The notes: generated by a model from the letters alone, not told the origin. Numbered from the stretch's first letter, positions 1 to 6,311 are shown. The stretch: DNA of 9,228 bases from an uncultured Novosphingobium sp. (GCA_946886365.1 CAMPIM010000124.1:1-9228), one strand, 5' to 3'. A program made the numbers and translations.

Positions 1-1795
1 TGCCGTGGTGATCGGTCAGGCGGCCATTATCCATCACCTGCAACAGGATGTTGAAAAGGTCGGGATGCGCCTTTTCGATCTCGTCCAGCAGCAGGACGCT
101 GTGTGGATTCTGGTCGACCGCATCGGTCAACAGACCGCCCTGGTCATAGCCGACATAGCCCGGAGGCGCACCGATCAGGCGGCTGACCGAGTGCCGCTCC
201 ATATATTCCGACATGTCGAACCGCTGGAGCGGGATGCCGAGCAGATTGGCGAGCTGGCGGGCCACCTCCGTCTTGCCGACGCCGGTGGGGCCGGAGAAGA
301 GGTAGCTGCCGATCGGCTTTTCCGGATCGCGCAGGCCCGCCCGCGACAGCTTGATCGCGGAGGACAGTATCTCGATCGCCCGGTTCTGGCCGAAGACGAC
401 GCGCTTGAGATCGGTGTCGAGCGAACCCAGCACCGACTTGTCGTCGGCCGAGACGGTCTTGGGAGGAATGCGCGCCATGGTCGCGATGACCTGCTCGATC
501 TCCTTGGGCGTGATCGTCTTCTTCCGCTTGCTCGGCACCACCAGCATCTGCATCGCGCCGACTTCGTCGATCACGTCGATTGCCTTGTCCGGCAGCTTGC
601 GGTCGTTGATGTACCGCGCCGACAGCTCCACCGCCGCCTTGATCGCGTCGGGGGTGTATTTAACGTTGTGATGCTCTTCGAAGGCGCTGCGCAGCCCGGC
701 GAGAATCTTGATCGTGTCCTCGATGGTCGGTTCGTTGACGTCGATCTTCTGGAACCGGCGCAGCAGGGCGCGGTCCTTCTCGAAATGGTTGCGGAACTCC
801 TTGTAGGTGGTCGAACCGATGCAGCGGATCGTGCCGCCTGACAGAGCAGGCTTGAGCAGATTGGACGCATCCATCGCCCCGCCGCTGGTTGCGCCAGCGC
901 CGATCACGGTGTGGATTTCGTCGATGAAGAGAACCGCATGCGGCATCTTCTCCAGCTCGGTGACGACCGCCTTCAGCCGTTCTTCGAAATCGCCGCGATA
1001 ACGGGTGCCAGCCAGCAGCGCGCCCATGTCGAGCGAGTAGATCACCGCTTCCTTGAGCACGTCTGGAACATCGCCCTCGACGATCTTGCGCGCGAGGCCT
1101 TCCGCAATCGCGGTCTTGCCCACGCCCGGATCGCCCACATAGAGCGGGTTGTTCTTCGACCTGCGGCACAGGATCTGGATCGTCCGGTCGACTTCGGCGC
1201 TGCGGCCGATCAGCGGGTCAACCTTGCCCCGCATCGCCTTTTCATTGAGGTTGACCGTGAACTGGTCCAAGGCGCTGTCCTTCTTGCCCTTGCCATCCTG
1301 CGCCTTCTTTTCATCCTCCTGCGATCCTTTCGTTTCGCGGGATTCAGGCGCCGACGTGCCCTTGCCTACGCCGTGGCTGATATAGCTGACGGCATCGAGA
1401 CGGCTCATGTCCTGCTGTTGCAGGAAGTAGACGGCATAGCTTTCCCGTTCGGAAAAAAGCGCGACGAGCACATTGGCTCCCGTCACTTCATCCTTGCCGG
1501 AAGATTGCACGTGCAGGATGGCGCGTTGGACGACGCGCTGGAAACCGCTGGTGGGGGAGGGGTCGCTTGACCCTTCGACCTTCAGGCTGTCGAGTTCACT
1601 GTCGAGATATTGGGTGACGGCGTCGCCAAGCTCGCCAAGCTCCACGCCGCAGGCCTGCATCACCTTCGAAGCATGCTCGTCATCGATCAGCGCGAGGAGC
1701 AGATGCTCCAGCGTCGCATATTCGTGGCGGCGCTCCGACGCATGGGTCAGCGCGTTGTGCAACGTGGTTTCAAGGGCGGGTGCGAAAGATGGCAT
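1..1795 (-). CDS. clpA: ATP-dependent Clp protease ATP-binding subunit ClpA (3' end outside window)
   Basis: ClpA is the hexameric AAA+ unfoldase that feeds substrates, including N-end-rule proteins delivered by ClpS, to the cytoplasmic ClpP peptidase. The reading frame is open from the ATG at 1795-1793 to the window edge: 598 codons of a family usually about 750-770 residues long. A Clp N-domain (about 1-140, starting MPSFAPALE) is followed by a charged Lys/Glu linker (about 145-178). The first AAA module has Walker A GDPGVGKT (221-228) and Walker B VLFIDEIH (288-295). The second has Walker A GPTGVGKT (502-509) and Walker [11 protein letters not shown] (568-577). The missing C-terminus should hold the ClpP-docking loop and the rest of the second AAA module. 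The N-domain and lack of a long middle domain favour ClpA over ClpB or ClpC. An AGGAG lies 10 bases before the start. No clpS is found directly upstream; the next leftward gene is a DUF1192 gene. Confidence 0.96.
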   Translation of the reverse strand, partial: MPSFAPALETTLHNALTHASERRHEYATLEHLLLALIDDEHASKVMQACGVELGELGDAVTQYLDSELDSLKVEGSSDPSPTSGFQRVVQRAILHVQSSGKDEVTGANVLVALFSERESYAVYFLQQQDMSRLDAVSYISHGVGKGTSAPESRETKGSQEDEKKAQDGKGKKDSALDQFTVNLNEKAMRGKVDPLIGRSAEVDRTIQILCRRSKNNPLYVGDPGVGKTAIAEGLARKIVEGDVPDVLKEAVIYSLDMGALLAGTRYRGDFEERLKAVVTELEKMPHAVLFIDEIHTVIGAGATSGGAMDASNLLKPALSGGTIRCIGSTTYKEFRNHFEKDRALLRRFQKIDVNEPTIEDTIKILAGLRSAFEEHHNVKYTPDAIKAAVELSARYINDRKLPDKAIDVIDEVGAMQMLVVPSKRKKTITPKEIEQVIATMARIPPKTVSADDKSVLGSLDTDLKRVVFGQNRAIEILSSAIKLSRAGLRDPEKPIGSYLFSGPTGVGKTEVARQLANLLGIPLQRFDMSEYMERHSVSRLIGAPPGYVGYDQGGLLTDAVDQNPHSVLLLDEIEKAHPDLFNILLQVMDNGRLTDHHG

Positions 1796-1805
1796 TTCTA
1801 TTCTA

Positions 1806-1826
1806 CTCCTGGCCCCAAAGAGGGGC
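1806..1826 (-). promoter_or_regulatory. clpA ribosome-binding site with adjoining small hairpin
   Basis: Reading leftward, a 5-bp G/C stem (GCCCC at 1826-1822, loop TCTTT, GGGGC at 1816-1812) is followed after one base by the Shine-Dalgarno AGGAG (1810-1806), then 10 bases, then the clpA ATG. The ribosome-binding site fixes the start. The hairpin does not include the AGGAG but sits directly against it, so it could limit ribosome access. That role is inference. Confidence 0.5.
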
Positions 1827-1856
1827 TGACTTGAACCATATGTCGGCATTGCTCGA

Positions 1857-1887
1857 CGGCGGATCAAGGAGGGGGCCTTGATCGCCG
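1857..1887. repeat. Inverted repeat between the DUF1192 gene and clpA
   Basis: GATCAAGG (1862-1869) pairs perfectly with CCTTGATC (1876-1883) around a 6-base purine loop on the plus strand. Allowing one bulged base (1861), the stem extends by CGGC/GCCG to 12 bp. It lies 64 bases downstream of the DUF1192 stop and 61 bases upstream of the clpA start. No T-run follows on either strand, so it is not a typical intrinsic terminator. It could be a processing or stability element, or an operator. Confidence 0.55.
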
Positions 1888-1951
1888 GAATTGCCAAACT
1901 GCCCGTACCCGGTGAAGCCCATGTCAGGGCCGCAAGGGGCGGGGCGCGGGT

Positions 1952-2149
1952 TCATCGCTTGAATAACGCCTCAGCACTTGATTTGTGGTTAACGGCGCTT
2001 TCAATCTTTGATTTGGTTCGGGCGATTTCACCCTCCAGCGCCGTGATGCGCTCTTCCAGATCGGCAAGGGATAAGGGACCCAAATCCTGTCGAAGCAGTT
2101 GGGCCAGCGGATCATCAATCTTGCGAGGCAGATCGTCGTCCATGTCCAT
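1952..2149 (-). CDS. DUF1192 family small protein
   Basis: This is a 65-residue protein beginning MDMDDDLPRK, of the DUF1192 family found in Alphaproteobacteria; its biochemical role is unknown. The acidic start, the DPLAQLLRQDLGPLS segment and the following LADLEERITALEGEI helix, which is heptad-like and probably coiled coil, are the family signature, and it ends in ALFKR. It has no signal peptide or membrane segment, so it is probably cytoplasmic. I chose the ATG at 2149; a second ATG at 2143 is possible, and the frame extends up to a TTG at 2185, which is less likely because it would add residues not typical of the family. No clear Shine-Dalgarno precedes either ATG. The gene is divergent from the quinone oxidoreductase, an arrangement I recall from other alphaproteobacteria. 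Confidence 0.85.
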   Translation of the reverse strand: MDMDDDLPRKIDDPLAQLLRQDLGPLSLADLEERITALEGEIARTKSKIESAVNHKSSAEALFKR

Positions 2150-2156
2150 AAATGCC

Positions 2157-2185
2157 AATGTTGACCGCCGGGGCGCCTCTGTCAA
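2157..2185 (-). promoter_or_regulatory. Candidate sigma-70 promoter for the DUF1192 gene
   Basis: Reading leftward, a perfect TTGACA (2185-2180) is followed by a 17-base spacer and AACATT (2162-2157, 3 of 6 consensus bases). Transcription would begin near 2150, at or within a base or two of the ATG at 2149. The mRNA would then be leaderless, matching the missing Shine-Dalgarno. The -35 is strong and the -10 weak. Confidence 0.4.
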
Positions 2186-2189
2186 TAAG
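2161..2189 (+). promoter_or_regulatory. Candidate sigma-70 promoter for the quinone oxidoreductase gene
   Basis: TTGACC (2161-2166, 5 of 6), a 17-base spacer and AATAAG (2184-2189, 4 of 6) form a plausible rightward promoter. Transcription would start near 2196 and give a leader of about 55 bases. Each of its hexamers overlaps a hexamer of the opposing DUF1192 promoter, so the two promoters may exclude each other. Confidence 0.4.
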
Positions 2190-2250
2190 GCCCTTAAGCC
2201 GCTTGTGATTTTCAGCCGCGGTGCCAGATTATTGCGGGGGATTGGCCATC

Positions 2251-3255
2251 ATGGGGTTTGAAGCGGCACTGCCTGATGAAATGATGGCGATTGCCATTCC
2301 ATCGCCCGGCGGCCCCGAAGCTCTGGTGGTTGAGCGTCGTCCGGTTCCTGCCCCCGCAGCGGATGAAGTGCTGATCCGGGTCGCCGCAGCAGGCGTGAAC
2401 CGGCCGGATGTGTTGCAGCGGCAGGGCAAATATCCGCCGCCCCCTGGAGCGTCCGACATTCCGGGGCTGGAGGTTTCCGGCACGATCGTCGCGGCTGGTG
2501 GCAGCGCGGAACAACTGATCGGGCAGCGCGTATGCGCCTTGCTCACCGGCGGCGGCTATGCCGAATATGCGGTTGCGCCAGCGGGGCAATGCCTTCCCGT
2601 GCCGGACAGCTATGACATTGTCGAGGCGGCGGCATTGCCCGAAACGCTCTTCACCGTCTGGACCAACCTGTTCGAGCGTGCCTATGTCGTCGGAGGCGAC
2701 ACGGTGCTGGTGCATGGTGGGACCAGCGGCATCGGCACGATGGCGATTTCACTCTGCCGCCTCTTTGATATCACCATCATCGTCACCTGCGGCAGCGATG
2801 CGAAATGCGAGCAGGCGAAGGCTTGGGGCGCGCATCATGCCATCAATTATCGCAGCCAGGATTATGTCGAAGAGGTGAAGCGCATTACCACTGGCCAAGG
2901 CGTGCAGGCGGTTCTGGATATGGTCGGCGGCGACTATGTGCCTCGCAACTTGCAGTGCCTTGCCGAAGATGGCCGCCATGTGTCGATCGCGGTGCTGGGC
3001 GGGGCGAAGGCGGAAATCTTCATTCCGGCGGTGATGACCCGGCGTCTGACGCTGACAGGATCGACGCTGCGGCCCCGCTCCTCCGCTTTCAAGAGTCTGG
3101 TGGCAGATGAAATCATCCGTGAGGTCTGGAGCTTCGTCGAGGAAGGCAGACTCCGTCCGGCGATGGACCAGCGCTTCCCCTTGGCAGAGGCGGCGCGAGC
3201 ACATGCGCGCATGGATGCGGGGGAGCATTTCGGCAAGATTGTCCTGACGGTTTGA
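2251..3255 (+). CDS. NAD(P)H:quinone oxidoreductase, PIG3-type zinc-free medium-chain reductase
   Basis: This 334-residue protein of the zinc-independent quinone oxidoreductase branch of the medium-chain dehydrogenase/reductase superfamily probably transfers electrons from NADPH to quinones in the cytoplasm. The GroES-like N-domain holds GVNRPDVLQRQG (48-59) and a PPPPGASDIPGLEVSG segment (62-77), both typical of the PIG3 group. The Rossmann domain carries the nucleotide-binding GGTSGIGTMA (156-165). The late STLRPRS motif (271-277) is another PIG3 mark. The zinc ligands of alcohol dehydrogenases are absent. I chose the ATG at 2251, preceded by a G-run (2236-2240) at 10 bases; the frame also allows a GTG at 2221 and ATGs at 2281 and 2284. 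It is transcribed away from the DUF1192 gene and followed after 34 bases by a palindromic element. The exact substrate cannot be told from sequence. Confidence 0.9.
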   Translation: MGFEAALPDEMMAIAIPSPGGPEALVVERRPVPAPAADEVLIRVAAAGVNRPDVLQRQGKYPPPPGASDIPGLEVSGTIVAAGGSAEQLIGQRVCALLTGGGYAEYAVAPAGQCLPVPDSYDIVEAAALPETLFTVWTNLFERAYVVGGDTVLVHGGTSGIGTMAISLCRLFDITIIVTCGSDAKCEQAKAWGAHHAINYRSQDYVEEVKRITTGQGVQAVLDMVGGDYVPRNLQCLAEDGRHVSIAVLGGAKAEIFIPAVMTRRLTLTGSTLRPRSSAFKSLVADEIIREVWSFVEEGRLRPAMDQRFPLAEAARAHARMDAGEHFGKIVLTV

Positions 3256-3289
3256 GGGCCTGTTTGGGTGGATTGCGGTCATAGCTAAT

Positions 3290-3420
3290 CCTCCCCATCG
3301 TGAGATGGGGAGGGGGACCGTTCGCGAAGCGAATGGTGGAGGGGAAATCTCACAGGTCGTGCCACTTTCCCCTTCACCAGCCTGCGGCTGGTCCCCCTCC
3401 CCACGCTTCGTGCAGGGAGG
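3290..3420. repeat. Nested intergenic palindrome (REP/MITE-like)
   Basis: This occupies much of the 326-base gap between 3256 and 3581, which contains no gene. CCTCCCCATC (3290-3299) and GATGGGGAGG (3304-3313) form a perfect 10-bp stem with a 4-base loop. GGGGAGGGGGACC (3307-3319) is the exact reverse complement of GGTCCCCCTCCCC (3390-3402), making a large outer stem. Inside each half are further hairpins: TTCGC/GCGAA (3321-3333) and ACCAGCC/GGCTGGT (3376-3392). CCTCCC (3396-3401) also pairs with GGGAGG (3415-3420). The architecture resembles repeated palindromes seen between sphingomonad genes. It may also block exonucleases at the 3' end of the oxidoreductase mRNA, but no U-run follows. Confidence 0.7.
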
Positions 3421-3491
3421 ATTTGGAATATCCGCTAACGGCTTTAAAACAGTCGCTCACCCCCACATCGCGATGCCTAAAGCCGCGTAAA

Positions 3492-3531
3492 CCGTAGCAT
3501 TTCCGTCACATTCGCTGCGGGATTGTAACAT
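3492..3531 (+). promoter_or_regulatory. Candidate Pho-box promoter of the plcP-agt operon
   Basis: Two adjacent 11-base units, CCGTAGCATTT (3492-3502) and CCGTCACATTC (3503-3513), agree at 8 of 11 positions. PhoB sites are built as 7-base CTGTCAT-like units repeated every 11 bases; the second unit (CCGTCAC) fits well and the first poorly. A -10-like TAACAT lies at 3526-3531, 16 bases after the 18-base box, farther than the roughly 10 bases usual at Pho promoters. Placement upstream of plcP fits phosphate control, but the match is imperfect. Confidence 0.35.
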
Positions 3532-3581
3532 TGCGCCGCTAAGGATTCGGTCCCGAGGACAATAGCTCCAGGGGTTGCATC

Positions 3582-4442
3582 ATGAATGCCATCACACGCC
3601 TGCCTTTCCTGGCGGACATGAACGAAGGCGCTCAACATTTCGACACGCCGGAACAGGGCGGCAAGCGTCGCCGTTACCGCACGGTCTGGATTTCGGACAT
3701 CCATCTCGGCACGCGCGGCTGCAATGCGAAGCTGCTGATCGATTTTCTCGACAGCGTCGATAGCGAGACCATGTATCTGGTCGGCGACATCATTGACGGC
3801 TGGCGGCTCAAGAGGCGCTTCTATTGGCCCGCCGCGCATAATGACGTGGTCTGGCGGATCATGAAGCGCGCCAAGCGCGGCACCCGCGTCGTTTATATCC
3901 CCGGCAATCATGACGAGATGTTCCGCCAGTTCACCGGTCTCAGCTTCGGCGGGGTCGAGATCAGGCGCAAGGCGATCCATGAGACCGCCGACGGCCGCAA
4001 GCTACTCGTCCTGCACGGCGATGAGTTCGACACGATCATGCTGGCCCATCGCTGGCTCGCTTTCGTGGGCGACGCCGCCTACGGCTTGCTGATGCGCCTC
4101 AACGTCGTGGTGAACGCGGTGCGCCAGCGCATGGGTCTGCCCTATTGGTCGCTCAGCAAAATGGCCAAGCACAAGGTCAAGAACGCCGTCGAGTTCATCT
4201 CCCGATTTGAAGAAGTGGTTTCGCATGAGGCGGGTGCACGCGGCGTCGATGGCGTAGTCTGCGGACACATCCACAATGCCGAAATGCGTGAGATCGGCGG
4301 CATCCAATATTATAATGACGGCGATTGGGTCGAGGGATGCACCGCGCTTGTCGAACATTTCGACGGCCGTATGGAGGTGCTGCATTGGGCTGATGAAGTC
4401 GCGGCACGCGCCGTGGGCGATCAGGTGAGGATAGCCGCCTGA
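3582..4442 (+). CDS. plcP: PlcP-like phospholipase C, calcineurin-type metallophosphoesterase (LpxH-like fold)
   Basis: This 286-residue protein has the full metallophosphoesterase metal-ligand set: SDIHLG (38-43), VGDIIDGW (67-74), PGNHDE (107-112), HGDEFD (145-150) and CGHIH (227-231). LpxH shares these motifs, so automatic annotation would call it UDP-2,3-diacylglucosamine diphosphatase. The blocks LVGDIIDGWRLKR, FYWPAAHNDVV, LPYWSLSKMAKHKVKNAV and YYNDGDWVEGCTA instead match my recollection of Sinorhizobium PlcP, which hydrolyses phosphatidylcholine and related phospholipids to diacylglycerol and a phospho-head-group under phosphate limitation. About 30 polar residues precede the catalytic core; a start at the internal ATG (3618) is possible, but AGGGG (3570-3574) lies 7 bases before the ATG at 3582. 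The stop TGA shares its last base with the next gene's ATG, so the two are translationally coupled. The coupled glycosyltransferase supports a lipid-remodelling role over lipid A synthesis. Confidence 0.85.
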   Translation: MNAITRLPFLADMNEGAQHFDTPEQGGKRRRYRTVWISDIHLGTRGCNAKLLIDFLDSVDSETMYLVGDIIDGWRLKRRFYWPAAHNDVVWRIMKRAKRGTRVVYIPGNHDEMFRQFTGLSFGGVEIRRKAIHETADGRKLLVLHGDEFDTIMLAHRWLAFVGDAAYGLLMRLNVVVNAVRQRMGLPYWSLSKMAKHKVKNAVEFISRFEEVVSHEAGARGVDGVVCGHIHNAEMREIGGIQYYNDGDWVEGCTALVEHFDGRMEVLHWADEVAARAVGDQVRIAA

Positions 4443-5470
4443 TGCGCATCGTCATCGTGACCGACGCCTGGTCGCCTCAAGTGAATGGTGTCGTCCGAAC
4501 GCTCCAGACCATTCAGGCGGAGCTGGAGGCGCGGGGGCACGCCGTCAAGGTCATCTCACCCGATCTCTACGGCTCCTTCCCCTGTCCGACCTATCCCGAA
4601 ATCCGCCTGGCCTTCGTGCGATCGGGCGTGGTGGGCGACGCGATCGCGGCCTTTGAACCGGATGCCGTCCATCTCGCAACCGAAGGGCCGCTCTGTCTTG
4701 CCGCGCGCCGCTGGTGCCTGCGCGGAGGGGTGCCGTTCACCACCGCCTATCACACCCACTTCCCCGACTATGTGTCACGCCGAACCGGACTGCCTGCCCG
4801 CTGGTTCTGGTCCTACATTCGCTGGTTTCATGGCCCGGCGCGGGCCGTGCTGGTCTCCACCCGATCGGTGCGGCAGCAACTGCGCGCCCATGGATTGGCG
4901 CAGGTGCGGCCATGGGGCAGGGGAGTGGACCTCTCCGCCTTCACATCCGAGGCAACGCCGCCAGCGATATTTGCCAATCTCCCGCGCCCGATCCAGCTCT
5001 ATGTCGGCCGGGTCGCTATCGAGAAGAATCTCGAGGCATTCCTTGCCAATGATCACCCCGGCAGCAAGGTGGTCGTCGGCGATGGCCCGGCGCGGACCCA
5101 GTTGGAACGCGATTATCCCGACGCGCATTTCCTCGGCCCTCTGTTTGGTCAGGAGCTGGCGGGCGCCTATGTCGGCGCCGACGTGTTCGTCTTCCCCAGC
5201 CGCACCGACACATTCGGCCTCGTGATGATCGAAGCACTGGCTTGCGGCACTCCTGTCGCGGCTTATCCGGTCAGCGGGCCGGTGGACATCGTCACGCCCG
5301 AAACCGGCGCCCTGTCCGAAAATCTGGAGGACGCCATCGCCGCTGCGTTGCGCTGCGACAGGGCTGCCTGCGCCGCCCATGGCCGCAGCTTCAGCTGGGA
5401 ACGCAGCGCCGACGAATTCCTGACCGGCCTTCACTGCATCGATCCCGTCGTCAGAGACAGCGCGGCCTGA
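4442..5470 (+). CDS. agt: Family-4 glycosyltransferase, Agt-like (probable diacylglycerol glycosyltransferase)
   Basis: This 342-residue GT-B enzyme of family GT4 has an acceptor domain starting MRIVIVTDAWSPQVNGVVRT, with the GV-RT loop at 16-20, and an AYHTHFPDY motif (102-110). The donor domain shows YVGRVAIEKN (187-196), which binds the nucleotide-sugar phosphates, and a late SRTDTFGLVMIEALACGTP stretch (253-271). In the usual E-x7-E motif the first acid is Asp (D256) and the second Glu (E264). No signal peptide or transmembrane segment is seen; such enzymes act on the inner face of the membrane. It follows PlcP with a TGATG overlap and has GAGG (4427-4430) 11 bases before its ATG. In PlcP-Agt systems Agt adds glucose or glucuronate to the diacylglycerol released by PlcP. 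Sugar specificity cannot be read here; a mannosyl- or sphingolipid glycosyltransferase is the main alternative. A strong terminator follows. Confidence 0.82.
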   Translation: MRIVIVTDAWSPQVNGVVRTLQTIQAELEARGHAVKVISPDLYGSFPCPTYPEIRLAFVRSGVVGDAIAAFEPDAVHLATEGPLCLAARRWCLRGGVPFTTAYHTHFPDYVSRRTGLPARWFWSYIRWFHGPARAVLVSTRSVRQQLRAHGLAQVRPWGRGVDLSAFTSEATPPAIFANLPRPIQLYVGRVAIEKNLEAFLANDHPGSKVVVGDGPARTQLERDYPDAHFLGPLFGQELAGAYVGADVFVFPSRTDTFGLVMIEALACGTPVAAYPVSGPVDIVTPETGALSENLEDAIAAALRCDRAACAAHGRSFSWERSADEFLTGLHCIDPVVRDSAA

Positions 5471-5479
5471 CGCTTTTCC

Positions 5480-5508
5480 TTGCTCCACCGGGTTTCTTGC
5501 ACTATCTC
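5480..5508 (+). promoter_or_regulatory. Weak candidate promoter for trcR
   Basis: TTGCTC (5480-5485), a 17-base spacer and TATCTC (5503-5508) match consensus at 3 of 6 in each hexamer. A start near 5515 would put the hairpin 5520-5540 at the very 5' end of the trcR leader. It is proposed only because the terminator leaves no room for a promoter between 5553 and the trcR start at 5570. Confidence 0.25.
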
Positions 5509-5519
5509 AGGACGGGCGT

Positions 5520-5552
5520 GGCCGCCCTGCTTGGGCGGCCCTTGTTGTTTTT
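5520..5552 (+). terminator. Intrinsic terminator of the plcP-agt operon
   Basis: A perfect 8-bp stem, GGCCGCCC (5520-5527) and GGGCGGCC (5533-5540), with a 5-base loop is followed by a T-rich tail (5541-5552, ending in TTTTT). It lies 49 bases after the glycosyltransferase stop. This is a textbook rho-independent terminator. It ends only 17 bases before the trcR start, so it may also act as an attenuator for trcR. Confidence 0.88.
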
Positions 5553-5569
5553 AGTGCCGGAGAATCCTC

Positions 5570-6268
5570 GTGTCCCAGCCTCTCATGCCCCATGCAACCG
5601 CCAGCTGGCTGGTCGACAATACCGCGCTCAGCTTTGACCAGATCGCGGAATTTTGCGGGCTGCATATCCTGGAAGTGCAGGCGATCGCCGATGACACGGC
5701 TGGCACCAAATATACCGGCCGCGACCCCGTCCGCGCGCATGAAATCACGATGGAGGAAATCCACAAGGGTGAATCCAACCCCGACTATCGGCTGAAGATG
5801 CTGAAAGGCCCTGAACCCGTCCGCCGTACCAAAGGCCCGCGCTACACGCCCGTGTCCAAGCGTCAGGACAAGCCCGATGGCATCGCCTGGATTCTGCGCA
5901 ATCATCCGGAAATCTCGGACGGCGCGATCGGCAAGCTGATCGGCACTACCCGCACCACCATCGCCGCCATCCGTGACCGCACGCACTGGAACATCTCCAA
6001 CATCGTGCCCAAGGACCCGGTGACGCTGGGCCTCTGCTCGCAGCGGGAACTGGACGCGCTGGTGACGAAGGCTGCGAAGAAGCTCGGCATCGAAGCCCCG
6101 ACGGACTCCCGCCTGGACGGCGATCGCGAAGCACTGATCGAAGAACTGCGCCGCGAGCGCGACGACGCTGCCCGCCGGGCCGAGCAAGCGTTGAAGAGCG
6201 AGGCGGAGCTGATCTCGGGCGTTGCCACGATCCTCGACCCGTTCAGCAACAATCAGGGCCAGGTCTGA
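5570..6268 (+). CDS. trcR: DUF1013 / TrcR-type cell-cycle transcriptional regulator
   Basis: This 232-residue cytoplasmic protein belongs to the DUF1013 family, widespread in Alphaproteobacteria, which I recall being renamed TrcR, a transcriptional cell-cycle regulator. It begins MSQPLMPHATASWLVDNT, the usual family opening, which supports the GTG at 5570 (GGAG at 5559-5562, 7 bases away) over the ATG at 5585. A helix-turn-helix-like segment covers about 18-43 (LSFDQIAEFCGLHILEVQ). A second follows at about 103-137 (WILRNHPEISDGAIGKLIG, then TTRTTIAAIRDRTHW). The end (about 183-213) is a Glu/Arg-rich helix likely to form a coiled coil. The gene stands directly after the plcP-agt terminator and 64 bases before fadD. 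Family membership is clear; the regulatory role comes from the family name and I cannot test it here. Confidence 0.87.
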   Translation: MSQPLMPHATASWLVDNTALSFDQIAEFCGLHILEVQAIADDTAGTKYTGRDPVRAHEITMEEIHKGESNPDYRLKMLKGPEPVRRTKGPRYTPVSKRQDKPDGIAWILRNHPEISDGAIGKLIGTTRTTIAAIRDRTHWNISNIVPKDPVTLGLCSQRELDALVTKAAKKLGIEAPTDSRLDGDREALIEELRRERDDAARRAEQALKSEAELISGVATILDPFSNNQGQV

Positions 6269-6283
6269 TCCTGCCCTGATGCG

Positions 6284-6311
6284 CCCTGCTTTACGCTTGC
6301 GTAAAGCAGGG
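6284..6311. repeat. Perfect 12-bp hairpin between trcR and fadD
   Basis: CCCTGCTTTACG (6284-6295) and CGTAAAGCAGGG (6300-6311) form a perfect stem with the 4-base loop CTTG. It lies 15 bases after the trcR stop and 21 bases before the fadD ATG. No T-run follows on the plus strand, so it is not a standard terminator. It may stabilise the trcR mRNA end, act as a palindromic operator, or control fadD. Confidence 0.6.

Noticed and set aside
5..841. Long open frame on the plus strand opposite clpA (278 codons), and a similar one at 911-1570
   Set aside because: They lie antisense to an unmistakable ClpA frame; high G+C keeps the opposite frames open, and the products match no family I know.
1827..1883. 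Heat-shock (sigma-32) promoter for clpA from CTTGAT and CATATGG on the minus strand
   Set aside because: The spacing between the two elements is about 20 bases, too long for a sigma-32 promoter, and the matches are partial.
1878..2261. Plus-strand open frame of 127 codons over the DUF1192 gene and the divergent promoter region
   Set aside because: It is antisense to DUF1192, overlaps the oxidoreductase start, and has no recognisable motif.
3256..3490. Small plus-strand frames of 61-65 codons in the gap after the oxidoreductase
   Set aside because: They are made of the palindromic repeat itself and have no believable start region.
3477..3980. Minus-strand open frame of 167 codons over the plcP promoter and 5' half
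   Set aside because: It is antisense to the metal-binding motifs of PlcP, and the product looks like shadow sequence.
3582..4442. Calling the phosphoesterase LpxH (lipid A biosynthesis)
   Set aside because: The shared motifs are those of the superfamily; the wider sequence and the coupled glycosyltransferase fit PlcP better. It remains the main alternative.
4775..5488. Minus-strand open frame of 237 codons opposite the glycosyltransferase
   Set aside because: Antisense shadow of the GT4 donor domain, with no recognisable motifs.
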